A DNA stretch of 64,000 bases from Pseudomonas grimontii. GTDB lineage: Bacteria > Pseudomonadota > Gammaproteobacteria > Pseudomonadales > Pseudomonadaceae. The stretch lies in the NCBI RefSeq assembly GCF_007858185.1, contig NZ_VFES01000005.1:62001-126000 (forward strand). Direction: 5' to 3'. Below, in pieces: positions 34,100 to 43,102 of this stretch (the stretch's first letter is position 1; each line of letters opens with the position of its first letter). The notes beneath the pieces are model-generated. The model was not told the origin of the DNA. It ran no database searches and worked only from the letters and a program-made list of their open reading frames with translations. A program made the position numbers and the translations under genes.

Positions 34100-35203
34100 A
34101 TGGTTCGAACAATGGGTTTTCCTGGCCGATACGAGCAAGGGCCAGGCGCACTAAAGCAGCTTGGCAGAATCCTTTCCGATATGGGGCAATCGCGCCCTTT
34201 GGTCTTGTGCGACGAGTTCGTCTCGAAGCATCTGTGGCCTGAGGTAGGGAACGCATTGTCAGAGCATGGCTTCGAGGCGAACAGTATCGTTTTTCCTGGT
34301 GAATGCACTAAAGCTGCAATTGCGTCTCTCTGTGAGCGATCAGCAGATTACAGGCCAGACACCATCATCGCTTTGGGCGGGGGTAAGACAATTGACACGG
34401 CTAAAGGGATGGCTGCTCAGCTTAACGTCCCCATCGTCGTATGCCCGACCATTGCTTCCAGCGACGCCCCAACCAGCCGTTTGATTGTGCTTTACGACGA
34501 AGCGCACAAGGTCGTTGGCGTCGAGTACCTGAACATGAACCCCTCCGCAGTCGTCGTGGACACCGAAGTGATTGTCCGTGCGCCTGCAAGGTTTTTCGCC
34601 GCAGGCATCGGCGACGCCATCAGTAAAAAGTTTGAGGCGCAACAATGTCAGTCTGCCGGAGGCAATAACTCATTTGGTACTCCAGCGTTGAACACTGCAT
34701 TGCTGCTAACAGAGGCAGTGTTTAAGACGCTTATGACCTACGGGTATAGCGCTTACCAAGCAGTAGGCCGGCACGAGGTTAATGATGATGTCGAGCGGGT
34801 TGTTGAAGGAACCGTGCTTATCAGTGGCGTTGGGTTCGAGAGTGGCGGCTTGTCGCTAGCTCATGCGCTTGTGCGAGGTCTTACGGCAATTCCTGCGATT
34901 ACTTCCATGCTGCATGGTGAGCTTGTCGCATTCGGGACGCTGGTGCAGATGTCCGTCGAAGAGCGCCCAGACTCAGAGATCCTAGAGGTCGCTCAGCTTC
35001 TGAATGATGTGAATCTTCCCGTCACCCTCGACGGCCTTGGCCAGACCTCTGCGTTTACGTCTGAGGAATTGGACATTGTCGTCCAGGCAACACTGGGTGC
35101 GGTGTACGCTAAAAATATGGCGCCAGCCCTTACAGCTGAACGACTCATCCGAGGACTAGCTCGTGCCGACGAGCTGGGACAACGATTTGAACGTTTCAAC
35201 TAA
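34100..35203 (+). CDS. Glycerol-dehydrogenase-like (GldA family) metal-dependent alcohol dehydrogenase
   Basis: The 367-residue protein follows the GldA pattern: RYEQGPGALKQLGR at the start, NAD-binding IIALGGGKTIDTAKGMA, PTIASSDAPTS, and metal ligands in GIGDAISKKFEA (Asp), GLSLAHALVRG (His) and MLHGELVAFG (His). Gene context with an SDR and a cyclase-family hydrolase suggests it acts on a pathway-specific hydroxy compound rather than glycerol. The ATG at 34100 has a weak GGTG site. The gap to the next gene is 47 bases. Confidence 0.86.
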   Translation: MVRTMGFPGRYEQGPGALKQLGRILSDMGQSRPLVLCDEFVSKHLWPEVGNALSEHGFEANSIVFPGECTKAAIASLCERSADYRPDTIIALGGGKTIDTAKGMAAQLNVPIVVCPTIASSDAPTSRLIVLYDEAHKVVGVEYLNMNPSAVVVDTEVIVRAPARFFAAGIGDAISKKFEAQQCQSAGGNNSFGTPALNTALLLTEAVFKTLMTYGYSAYQAVGRHEVNDDVERVVEGTVLISGVGFESGGLSLAHALVRGLTAIPAITSMLHGELVAFGTLVQMSVEERPDSEILEVAQLLNDVNLPVTLDGLGQTSAFTSEELDIVVQATLGAVYAKNMAPALTAERLIRGLARADELGQRFERFN

Positions 35204-35250
35204 CCGCTAAATGCAGCACAGCTAATCCAAGAATAAAAGAGGCTCAGAAA

Positions 35251-36213
35251 ATGACAGACAAGATCGTTCCGCACATTCATGACTTGCTCAAAGACTCCCC
35301 TAAAAACTGGGGTAAGTGGGGCCCGGATGATGAGGTAGGCTCACTCAACTACCTTACAGGTATCGAAGTGCTCCAAGGGGTCAAAGAGGTCAAACAAGGC
35401 AAGACATTTACTTTGCAGGTGCGGATGGCAGATCCTGCTGGTGACCCGGTCTGGCCTGGTCGCTCCCAGTCAAAACGCATGAATATCATGGATCGTGGTC
35501 ACTACAACTGTGGCAAAGGCCCACATTTTCCGGGCTCTTACGAGTTCGCCGACGACGTGATGTTTTTTCATCTTCAAGGGTCAACTCAGTACGACGCACT
35601 TGGGCATGTCTGGTACGACGATCAGATTTGGAATGGCTACAGCGCTGATACCACTATCGGTTCCCTGGCCAAGGCGAGCGTTGCTCCATTGGGTGAAAAA
35701 GGCATTGTTGGCCGAGGCATTCTGATCGACATAGCGCGCCATCGTGGTAAAGACGTGCTGGATGCAGGTGAAACGTTCAACCATGAGGATTTAATGGCTG
35801 CGGCCCGGGCTCAAGGCGTCTCTATCAACAAGCGCGACATTCTCATCATCCGCACTGGATGGATCGGCTCGTTTTATAAACGCGACCCGGAAGAGTTCTA
35901 CAAGGACTTTATCGAGCCAGGCCTGACCTACAGCCCTGAGCTGGTGAAGTGGTTTCAGGAGATGGAAATTCCGAACATTGTCACTGACACCATTGCTAAC
36001 GAAGTTACCGTCGATCCCGTGTCAGGGGTTGCGTTGCCGTTGCACAACGCACTCATGAGGAACTTGGGCATCACTCTCACTGAGATCGCTCAGCTTGATC
36101 CTCTCGCTGAGGACTGCGCTGAGGACGGTCAGTGGACGTTCCTCTACACCGCAGCCCCTCTAAAGGTCGTTGGCGGAACCGGAGCTCCTGTGAATCCGAT
36201 CGTCATTAAATAA
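35251..36213 (+). CDS. Cyclase-family (kynurenine-formamidase-like) metal-dependent hydrolase
   Basis: The 320-residue protein carries the family metal motif as FFHLQGSTQYDALGHVWYD (variant of HxGTHxDxPxH), LIDIARHRGKDVLDAG, IIRTGWI and LPLHNALMRNLGI near the C terminus. The family hydrolyses amides or lactones (arylformamidase, isatin hydrolase). Length and the N-terminal KNWGKWGPDDEVGSLNYL place it in the long subgroup. GAGG precedes the ATG by 9-10 bases. A good terminator follows. The substrate is unknown. Confidence 0.86.
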   Translation: MTDKIVPHIHDLLKDSPKNWGKWGPDDEVGSLNYLTGIEVLQGVKEVKQGKTFTLQVRMADPAGDPVWPGRSQSKRMNIMDRGHYNCGKGPHFPGSYEFADDVMFFHLQGSTQYDALGHVWYDDQIWNGYSADTTIGSLAKASVAPLGEKGIVGRGILIDIARHRGKDVLDAGETFNHEDLMAAARAQGVSINKRDILIIRTGWIGSFYKRDPEEFYKDFIEPGLTYSPELVKWFQEMEIPNIVTDTIANEVTVDPVSGVALPLHNALMRNLGITLTEIAQLDPLAEDCAEDGQWTFLYTAAPLKVVGGTGAPVNPIVIK

Positions 36214-36222
36214 GTGTCTTTG

Positions 36223-36257
36223 CCTGGGGGCAGCAGAAACGCTGTTCTCAGGTTTTT
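36223..36257 (+). terminator. Rho-independent terminator after the cyclase-family gene
   Basis: The CCTG...CAGC (36223-36234) and GCTG...CAGG (36241-36252) arms form a long stem with G-T pairs over a 6-base loop, followed by five Ts. Confidence 0.75.
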
Positions 36258-36374
36258 CCCTCCAATTAACGGCTCCCGAACGGCAGGCTGTTGGCTTATC
36301 ATCCTCTGCGCAAATCGAGGGCGTTCTTCTGATCGTCCTGTCTCCGCGCTACGATCAAGGATGCTGAATCTCCA

Positions 36375-37391
36375 ATGAAAAAAATCGAGAAACCGAAGCT
36401 CAAGGATGTGGCTGAATTGGCGGGCGTCTCGATGGGGAGTGCTTCAAGAGCATTGGCTGTCCCGCACTTAGTGAAACCTGCCACGCTGGCCAAAGTACAA
36501 GCAGCTGTTCAAGAGCTCGGGTACGTGCGAGACGGGGCCGCGCGTGCTTTGGCATCCAGGCGCACGCACAGCATCGGAGCCGTTTTTCCTACGTTTAACA
36601 ACCCTGCGTTCGCTGAAGCTGTCCAGGCCCTCCAGTTAAGGCTAACGGAGCTTGGGTATCACCTAATCATTTCTTCCCATGAATACGACCAGGCGCAGGA
36701 ACTGGTAAACGTAAGGAACATGATTGAGCGGGGCGTCGAAGGCCTACTGTTAGTGGGTACTGAACATAGTCCTGAAATTTATGAAGCACTAACTGCCGCC
36801 CAATGCCCATTCATTCTCATGTGGTCACTAGATGGTGCTCACGACCATCACTGCGTGGGATTCAGCAATGAGGAGGGTGGTCGATTGATAGCCAAGCATC
36901 TGCTTAGCCTTGGTCATCAAAGTATCGCCATGATCAGTGGAGTTGTTTCTAACAACGAACGGGCAAAATACCGTCTGAAAGGAATCACCGCTCAGCTACT
37001 CGAGTCAGGGATAGAGCTTTCAAGTGAACGGATTATTGAGCAGCCATTCACGATTGAGGGAGGGCGCGCCGGGCTGCGGATTGCTATGGAGCTTAACCCC
37101 AAGCCTACGGCCATTGTCTGCAGCACTGACCTTACCTGTATCGGAGCGTTGGCGGAAGCGCGCTCCAATGGGATCGACGTCCCCAAAGAACTATCAGTCA
37201 GCGGGTTCGATGATATCGAGTTCGCGGCTGCCTGCGTGCCAGCCCTGACGACCGTCAGGGTGCCGACTTCGAAAATTGGTATCAGCAGCGCCAACAACAT
37301 CGTTGCGCTGATCGAAGGGCGCCCACTTGCACGCCGCGAGCGCATACAAATCGAACTCGTCGTCCGAGATAGTACGGCGCCACGGCCCTAG
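36375..37391 (+). CDS. LacI-family transcription regulator
   Basis: The 338-residue protein has an N-terminal LacI HTH (about 8-60: KLKDVAELAGVSMGSASRALAVPHLVKPATLAKVQAAVQELGYVRD) with hinge residues ARALASRRTHSIG. A periplasmic-binding-like ligand domain follows, with the family VSGFDDIEFAAACVPALTTVR. It probably represses the SDR-GldA-cyclase genes or the convergent NTF2/LLM genes in response to a pathway metabolite. No clear ribosome site is seen at the ATG. Confidence 0.9.
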   Translation: MKKIEKPKLKDVAELAGVSMGSASRALAVPHLVKPATLAKVQAAVQELGYVRDGAARALASRRTHSIGAVFPTFNNPAFAEAVQALQLRLTELGYHLIISSHEYDQAQELVNVRNMIERGVEGLLLVGTEHSPEIYEALTAAQCPFILMWSLDGAHDHHCVGFSNEEGGRLIAKHLLSLGHQSIAMISGVVSNNERAKYRLKGITAQLLESGIELSSERIIEQPFTIEGGRAGLRIAMELNPKPTAIVCSTDLTCIGALAEARSNGIDVPKELSVSGFDDIEFAAACVPALTTVRVPTSKIGISSANNIVALIEGRPLARRERIQIELVVRDSTAPRP

Positions 37392-37409
37392 AGCGGTTCC
37401 AGGAAGGGA

Positions 37410-38357
37410 CTAAACTCTTGGTGCTTCATTGGCATTGAACCAGCCTGGGCGGTACTCGCTCCAGGTCAGTTGCCAGAAGCCCTCATGCTTGCGACGAAGC
37501 CGCATTCGGTAATGCGCGCCATAGAGAGGCGTGCCATCTTGCGTGTGTGAGTTTCCAGGAATGACTCTGCCGACAATCATTTCCGCTACACCCTTTTCCT
37601 CGTCGGACTTGATCTCCAGCACGTCCGCGAAATGCTGCATCCACGGCCAGGGCCTGCGAAATTCTTTGAAGGAGCCGATGATCGCGTGGCGCCCTTCAAT
37701 AAGGCCCATCGGTTGGAAATCACCAGCGGCGTCGTTGGCAAAGCAATGGGCAAGTAGCTGCATGTCAGCCTGATCCAGCGCCCATGAGTAACGAGCGTAG
37801 GTTTCAGCAATACACTCCTCGCTGGGTACCGAAGGCGTTGAGCTTGGGAAAGCAAGCCATGGCGCGTTCAGTTCGCTCACGATGGTCGGAGCGGGATCGC
37901 CAATCCTCCATCCGTCGTCACCTGGTGGAAGCTGCCAGTGAGTTGCAAGCGAGTAGTCCCCGGTTACCCAATTCAAGGCAATCAGCACGCTGTCGAGGTG
38001 CCAGGTGCCTGCTGTCTTTTTCAGAGAGCCCGTGACTGTCATTCCAAATCCGAGCTTGGCCGACTTTGTGGCTTTGCTGATATGGCCATAGGCGTAGAAA
38101 CTGAAATTGGCGTCGGTTTCTCCACCTCCCACATAGTGATTGGTTGCCTTCACTGAAAAGCCATCAGCCTTGGCACGGTCTTGCTGGAAAGCTCTGACAA
38201 TCTTGCGTCCACCCTCATGAGCGGACATGTGGCTTGTCACCAACTGGCAATTGTCAGTGAATATATCCCCAGCAGATTCCCAATTACCGCTCTCCCAGGC
38301 TTCTAGAAAGGTGGCTATAACGCCCTTAATGTCGGTGCGATCACTTGAGCCGGTCAC
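37410..38357 (-). CDS. Tandem NTF2/SnoaL-like protein
   Basis: The 315-residue protein contains two SnoaL-type cone-barrel domains (about 5-140 and 180-305). Each starts with a helix of the pattern IxxxYxxxxWAxDxxD and includes the beta strand block with aromatic pairs (FYAYGHI; YGAHYRMRLRRK). SnoaL-like domains serve as isomerases, dehydratases or small subunits of oxygenases. Its start overlaps the stop of the luciferase-like monooxygenase by 4 bases, so the two are translationally coupled and likely act on one substrate. Confidence 0.8.
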   Translation of the reverse strand: MTGSSDRTDIKGVIATFLEAWESGNWESAGDIFTDNCQLVTSHMSAHEGGRKIVRAFQQDRAKADGFSVKATNHYVGGGETDANFSFYAYGHISKATKSAKLGFGMTVTGSLKKTAGTWHLDSVLIALNWVTGDYSLATHWQLPPGDDGWRIGDPAPTIVSELNAPWLAFPSSTPSVPSEECIAETYARYSWALDQADMQLLAHCFANDAAGDFQPMGLIEGRHAIIGSFKEFRRPWPWMQHFADVLEIKSDEEKGVAEMIVGRVIPGNSHTQDGTPLYGAHYRMRLRRKHEGFWQLTWSEYRPGWFNANEAPRV

Positions 38358-39358
38358 TGGGTCACCTGCGAGGCAGGTTGGCCTATGGGAAAGTGTGGCA
38401 GGACATACTCAGCCATCTCCTCCAGGACATCAGCGGCTGGTCGCTGCAGAGGTTTGATATTCAGTGCGACGTGTGAAACCCCTTCATCCTGTTGCCGTTT
38501 CCAGAGCTCCACGAGAGCATTACGCCCGATCCTTATTCCGTTGTAGCCGCGTTCCAGCGGTGTGTTCGGATCCTTCGCCAGATCGAAAAATGTCGCGTAG
38601 CCGTATGGTTTTGCATTGCCGGTCTGACTGGCAGAACGGAACTCGCGGATGAGGCCGGGCAAACGATTGAAGTCGCTCAGATGCCAAATCCATGCATCGG
38701 CATTATTGGCTATCCACTCAAGCGTCTGACGGGCCCGGCCCACGACAATCATGGGGAGTCGAGGGCCAACTGGCTTGGGTACCATGTCTAGCAAGCCTTC
38801 CAGCTGGCCGAAAAGTTTGGTTGAGACGCTTGGGAAGCTGTTTTCAGTGACTGTCTTAATCAGCTCGAAGCCTTCCCGGTATCGTTCTTCTCTCGCTTCG
38901 AAATCAATCCCGAATGCTGGATATTCAATCGGGCGATCTCCGCTGGAGAGCCCTAACAAGAATCGTCCACCGGTGAGCTGGTCAACCGACACAGATTGTT
39001 TAGCAACGATCAACGGCTCGCGCAGTGGAAGAACGATTCCTGTCGTTCCCAAAGCAATTTTTTTAGTTACGGCTGCCAAATAACCAAGGTAGACGAAGGG
39101 GTCGATCATTTGACCAGTATCACCAAAGCTCGGGTCATAGAAGGGCACATCTCTCATCCACAGACTTGCGAATCCAGCCTCGTCCGCGATGCGAGCAAGG
39201 CGTTGATGATCCTGCAGCGTGGGAAACGGTGAATTCGGATAGCCCTCCAAGGGCATGATGTATCCGAAGGTGAGGCCTTCGGGCTGAAACACTCGCGAAT
39301 AGGCCGGATGAGCTGCAAGCTCGGGACTGAGCTCAAGGGAAGGGCTGAGAGAAGTCAT
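38354..39358 (-). CDS. Luciferase-like (LLM-class) flavin-dependent oxidoreductase
   Basis: The 334-residue TIM-barrel protein has the bacterial luciferase-like features: LARIADEAGFASLWMRDVPFYDP, KKIALGTTGIVLPLREPLIVAKQ, LTGGRFLLGLSSGDRPIEYPAFG and PMIVVGRARQTLEWIANNAD. It uses reduced FMN supplied by a separate reductase to mono-oxygenate a substrate. It belongs to the group seen as TIGR03571-type proteins (inferred). GAGG lies 7 bases before the ATG. It forms an operon with the tandem NTF2 gene, divergent from the cupin gene. Confidence 0.87.
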   Translation of the reverse strand: MTSLSPSLELSPELAAHPAYSRVFQPEGLTFGYIMPLEGYPNSPFPTLQDHQRLARIADEAGFASLWMRDVPFYDPSFGDTGQMIDPFVYLGYLAAVTKKIALGTTGIVLPLREPLIVAKQSVSVDQLTGGRFLLGLSSGDRPIEYPAFGIDFEAREERYREGFELIKTVTENSFPSVSTKLFGQLEGLLDMVPKPVGPRLPMIVVGRARQTLEWIANNADAWIWHLSDFNRLPGLIREFRSASQTGNAKPYGYATFFDLAKDPNTPLERGYNGIRIGRNALVELWKRQQDEGVSHVALNIKPLQRPAADVLEEMAEYVLPHFPIGQPASQVTQ

Positions 39359-39709
39359 TGCTAAACCTCATTATTTCAAGCCGATTACTACTGTGTAAGC
39401 GGCTTTCAGATGAACAGGTCTGCATGGTAGTGAAGGTATTGGGGAAAATGTGTCCCCTCTGATGGGGCGCGATCCACTGGTGGCCGCTATCCACTCAATG
39501 AAAAATTTGCTGGGTCAATCGCTTGAACTCGTCCGCAGTAGGCGCTTAGATGAGTCGCGGCCGTCAACGGGATGAGTCTTACGCGCTGTGACGAGTGGTC
39601 ACAGATGGTGTGAATTTCTGAGTATTCTCCTGTGCGAGAGCATCACCTACTCTCACTCAGCGATTGAAATCCTGGCTCGCTCGCCAGTCACACGTTGAGA
39701 GAAATTATA
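39359..39709. other. 351-bp divergent promoter region with a perfect inverted repeat
   Basis: The spacer between the LLM and cupin operons holds no gene. It contains a perfect 7-bp inverted repeat (39586-39604) listed separately, and should hold both promoters. Confidence 0.5.
39586..39604. promoter_or_regulatory. Inverted repeat CTGTGAC-N5-GTCACAG, candidate operator
   Basis: CTGTGAC (39586-39592) and GTCACAG (39598-39604) are perfect inverted copies 5 bases apart, 106 bases upstream of the cupin ATG. Size and spacing suit a dimeric regulator; LysR (40331) or LacI (36375) are local candidates. Confidence 0.5.
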
Positions 39710-40246
39710 ATGAATACGCCCGTTAAACCTGATGAACTTGCCATTCCTTATGCTTTGCCGCAGGTGCCTTTCATGTCTCCAGACATGGTGCATCCAGGCG
39801 TTATGACCACTTGGCTTGAAGACGATAATCTCTGGGTGCCTGTCACCAAGTCAGTATCTTTCAAACCACTGCTGCTGAGCGTTAGCGGTGGGTACTACAT
39901 CAACTTGCTCCGAGTGCGGCAGAGCGGGGTTTTGTCTCGTCACCGCCACTCAGGTGCAGTGCATGCGATCGTGTTGAAGGGGCGTTGGTACTACCTCGAA
40001 CACGATTGGGTTGCTGATGAAGGCTCCTTTGCATTCGAGCCGCCAGGGGAGACTCACACTCTGTTCGTCCCTGAAGATGTCGAAGAAATGATTACTTGGT
40101 TCCACGTTCAGGGTGGCTACACTTACGTCGACCCACAGGGTGTCGCGGTTGGCTATGAAGACGTTTTCACCAAACTGGAAGCTGCCCGCAGCCATTACAA
40201 AAATTTGGGCTTGCCGGACGATTATATCGAGCAGTTCATTCGCTGA
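39710..40246 (+). CDS. Cupin dioxygenase, 2,4'-dihydroxyacetophenone dioxygenase family
   Basis: The 178-residue single cupin has the metal motif LSRHRHSGAVHAIVLKGRWYYLEHDW (HxH...E-like set) and a second motif FEPPGETHTLFVPED. Residues 10-35 (PYALPQVPFMSPDMVHPGVMTTWL) fit the 2,4'-dihydroxyacetophenone dioxygenase group. Characterised members cleave the C-C bond of that aromatic ketone with Fe(II), giving 4-hydroxybenzoate and formate; this member's substrate is not established. GAGAG precedes the ATG at 39710. A strong terminator follows. Confidence 0.82.
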   Translation: MNTPVKPDELAIPYALPQVPFMSPDMVHPGVMTTWLEDDNLWVPVTKSVSFKPLLLSVSGGYYINLLRVRQSGVLSRHRHSGAVHAIVLKGRWYYLEHDWVADEGSFAFEPPGETHTLFVPEDVEEMITWFHVQGGYTYVDPQGVAVGYEDVFTKLEAARSHYKNLGLPDDYIEQFIR

Positions 40247-40255
40247 TTTGGGTTC

Positions 40256-40286
40256 AAAAAAGAACGCGCTACGGCGCGTTTTTTTG
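40256..40286 (+). terminator. Rho-independent terminator after the cupin gene
   Basis: AACGCGC (40263-40269) and GCGCGTT (40274-40280) pair around TACG and are followed by more Ts; A residues on the other flank make it workable in both directions. Confidence 0.85.
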
Positions 40287-40330
40287 TGTAGATAAACAGG
40301 TAGATTCAGTCGCGTAAGGAGCGTACCGAA

Positions 40331-41257
40331 ATGGATCAATACTCCCAAATGCTAGCCTTCATCTGGTCAACAGAGTGCGGAAGTTTTTCTGCTGCCGCCA
40401 GGGCGCATGAGATGACTCCGTCGGCCATCAGTAAATTGATAGCGCGGCTAGAGGATCGGCTTCGGGTTCGACTTTTCCAGAGGGGTTCCCGAGTCCTCAC
40501 TCTGACGGAGGAGGGGGCTGCTTATCTGCGCAGTGCGAAAGCTGTGGTTGAGGCGATGAGTGAAGCTGATTCTCTGGCAGAAGGGCTTCCTTCAAGGGTC
40601 AGTGGCACGCTTCGCATACACACGATGACCTCTTTTGCGAAGCAGCAGATCGTGCCTTGGTTGCCGGAATTCCTCGACACATATCCCGGTCTTGATGTCG
40701 AGATTCAGTTAGGCGCTCAGTTCGTTGACCAGTTCGAGCAGGGATTGGACATAGCCATCCATAGCGGGATTCTTCCGAGCTCTTCCAGAATCGCAAAGAA
40801 GATAGGCGAATGTGAATGGTTGCTGTGTGCCTCACCTGACTACCTGGAAAAGTATGGAACACCGCAGCAGCCACAAGACCTGATGAATCATCGATGCTTT
40901 AATTTCAGTTTTGCCAGCCCTTGGAACAAATGGGCCTTTATCCAGGACGGTCTGGGTGTGACGACCCCTGTGAAACCTCGAGGATCGTTTACCCAGGGTG
41001 AGCTGCTGAGAGATATGGCCAAATCAGGTGCGGGTATAGTCCGCCTTGCGGATTTCCACATTGGAAAAGACATTCAGGACGGATCGCTGGTGCTCCTGCT
41101 TGACGAGTACAAAGCGGAGATCCTGGAGCCTATTTACCTGCTTTATTCAGACCGTAAGCATTTGAGTCCTCGCATCCGGGTGTTCATCGAGTTTTTTCAG
41201 GAAAAATGGATTGCTCATCCATGGAAAATCGTGAGAGGACTGCCCGGAGCGGTTTGA
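40331..41257 (+). CDS. LysR-family transcription regulator
   Basis: The 308-residue protein has a LysR HTH (about 5-62: QMLAFIWSTECGSFSAAARAHEMTPSAISKLIARLEDRLRVRLFQR) and an effector domain with SGILPSSSRIAKKIGECEWLLCASPDYL and LLYSDRKHLSPRIRVFIEFF. AAGGAG lies about 10 bases before the ATG. It sits between the cupin gene and an MFS gene, either of which may be its target. Confidence 0.9.
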   Translation: MDQYSQMLAFIWSTECGSFSAAARAHEMTPSAISKLIARLEDRLRVRLFQRGSRVLTLTEEGAAYLRSAKAVVEAMSEADSLAEGLPSRVSGTLRIHTMTSFAKQQIVPWLPEFLDTYPGLDVEIQLGAQFVDQFEQGLDIAIHSGILPSSSRIAKKIGECEWLLCASPDYLEKYGTPQQPQDLMNHRCFNFSFASPWNKWAFIQDGLGVTTPVKPRGSFTQGELLRDMAKSGAGIVRLADFHIGKDIQDGSLVLLLDEYKAEILEPIYLLYSDRKHLSPRIRVFIEFFQEKWIAHPWKIVRGLPGAV

Positions 41258-41648
41258 TAGCCACTACGGCTCGGCGCTTACTTTCACTCTACCTCCGCGC
41301 AAGCGTGCAACTTTGGCTCCAGCACAAGGGAGCCAATACTCCACCACTCTGAAAATTTTCCCTCTTGCTCTGTGCCCAACAGAGATCTCAAAAATTTGAG
41401 ACCTGTTCCCCAGTAATTACTTAGCCAAATGCTTCGCTGGCACCTCTCTCATTTTGTGCCACTGACCTGTTCCTGGCGGTCACAGCAGGTGTGCTTTGCC
41501 AGCTATATTCAGCCCTGAAATTGAGCCATAACCTCTGTCCATGGTGAGCAGTACGACAAGTGCTGGATCACCTCGGATGTTGAGGCGTATGTGTGCAAAA
41601 CACCGATCCTCAGCCGGAGAATAAAAATAAATACCCGGAGATATCCCC
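41258..41648. other. 391-bp promoter region with two adjacent inverted repeats
   Basis: No gene is supported. Two perfect repeats lie close together: CTCTGT-N5-ACAGAG (41368-41384) and TCTCAAA-AA-TTTGAGA (41386-41401). They lie about 250 bases upstream of the MFS gene and could be operators. Confidence 0.45.
41386..41401. promoter_or_regulatory. Inverted repeat TCTCAAA-AA-TTTGAGA, candidate operator
   Basis: This perfect 7-bp inverted repeat with a 2-base spacer is directly preceded by a second repeat, CTCTGT-N5-ACAGAG (41368-41384). It lies in the spacer upstream of the MFS/SCP2-hydrolase operon. Confidence 0.4.
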
Positions 41649-43037
41649 ATGGGATTTGCTCAAGACAAAATCGAAGCATTACCTGCGGTCAATCGTGTGC
41701 CAAAAGGTGCAGGTGCAGCCTCCTGGGGTGCGATGGCTCTTTTGTGGCTCGTGTATGCCATGGATGCCAACTCCCGCCAGATGTTCTTTATGGTATTGCC
41801 CTCCATCACCAGCGAGTTCAAGACAAGCGCTGAGCTGACTGGGCTGCTTGCCGCGTTCATCACGATCGCTACATCTTTGATAGCCGTGCCTTGCATGATT
41901 TGGGCTGATAAAGGCGGTCAGGGATGGATGCGAAAATACCGCCACCTGCCAATCGTGATTGCTTACACGCTATTCACCTTTCTGACCGGCCTCAATTTCT
42001 TGACTGGCTCGCTTGGAGTGCTTGTCGCGCTGCAAGTGATGTCTCACGCATTTGGCGGTGCTGGCGAAGCCATCGAAGTCACCTCCTTGTCTGAGTGGTG
42101 GTCGAAGGAACGCCGTGGTTTCGCCCTAGGACTTCATCACACCGGATACCCTTGGGGCACATTGATCGGTGGCTTGGCGATCAGTGCTCTACTCCACGCT
42201 TACGGCCCGGAAAATTGGCGCTTGGCATTCCTGCTTTTCCCTGTACCGATGATCATCATCTTTTCGGTCTACTGGTGGTTCAGTACGAAGAAGCGTTACG
42301 AGTCCTTTGTTGAACACGCTCAAGCCGTGGGTGAGACCCCTCCATCAATGGAAGCGGTACAAGGTGTGGTGGAGGTGCCCAAAGGCGCGTTCAAGTCGGC
42401 AATGAAAAATCCGAACATCTCCGCTATCGCTCTTATCTCGATGTTTGCAATCGTTGGCTACTTCGGCATCAGCTTCTGGCTACCTCAGTACCTGGCCTTT
42501 GTTGCCCATTACAACTTCGCAGAGGCAGCTGCTTACTCGGTGCTCTTCACGATCACCGGTGGTATCGGCCAGATCGTTTGGGGATGGATTTCAGATCGTG
42601 CAGGCCGAAAACTTTGCCTAGTGCTTGTTTTCGCGTGGCTTGCGGTGGGCATGTATCTCTTCAAATACTCATCCGTCAGCCTGACTTGGCTTATCGCGAT
42701 TCAGTTGTTTGCTGGGTTCGCGATGAACGCGCCCTACACGTTGCTGTATGCCATTGCGTTTGACTCTGCGAAGCAAGGCACGACTGGCCTGGCGGGCTCA
42801 ATCGTCAACGTCGGTATTTACGCCGGTGGCTTTGGGCCATTCGTGATCGGGATGTTCATCGGCGCAGGTGGTGGCTTTGAGCAGGCTGCGGGCTACAACT
42901 ACGCGCTCTACTTTATCTCCGGTCTCATGGTACTGGCGGCCATCATCACCATTTTCTTCACCCGAGAAACTACCGGCTGGTTCCTTAAGTACGACAAGGC
43001 GCTGGTATCGAAGTCCTCTTGCAACATGGGTTTGTAA
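41649..43037 (+). CDS. MFS transporter
   Basis: The 462-residue protein has 12 predicted helices, with an initial LLWLVYAMDANSRQMFFMVLPSI and the motif WGWISDRAGRKLCLVL after helix 8. The pattern VMSHAFGGAGEAIEVTSLSEWWSKERRGFALGLHHTGYPWGT is typical of uptake MFS proteins for organic acids. GGAG lies 8 bases before the ATG. It is followed 65 bases later by the SCP2-hydrolase fusion gene, so uptake and hydrolysis of one compound is likely. Confidence 0.88.
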   Translation: MGFAQDKIEALPAVNRVPKGAGAASWGAMALLWLVYAMDANSRQMFFMVLPSITSEFKTSAELTGLLAAFITIATSLIAVPCMIWADKGGQGWMRKYRHLPIVIAYTLFTFLTGLNFLTGSLGVLVALQVMSHAFGGAGEAIEVTSLSEWWSKERRGFALGLHHTGYPWGTLIGGLAISALLHAYGPENWRLAFLLFPVPMIIIFSVYWWFSTKKRYESFVEHAQAVGETPPSMEAVQGVVEVPKGAFKSAMKNPNISAIALISMFAIVGYFGISFWLPQYLAFVAHYNFAEAAAYSVLFTITGGIGQIVWGWISDRAGRKLCLVLVFAWLAVGMYLFKYSSVSLTWLIAIQLFAGFAMNAPYTLLYAIAFDSAKQGTTGLAGSIVNVGIYAGGFGPFVIGMFIGAGGGFEQAAGYNYALYFISGLMVLAAIITIFFTRETTGWFLKYDKALVSKSSCNMGL

Positions 43038-43102
43038 CGAACCGATCGTACCTGCACTTACAAGAAAATCCCCTTGGGGATTGCTAAAGCTAGGAGAAAG
43101 TC

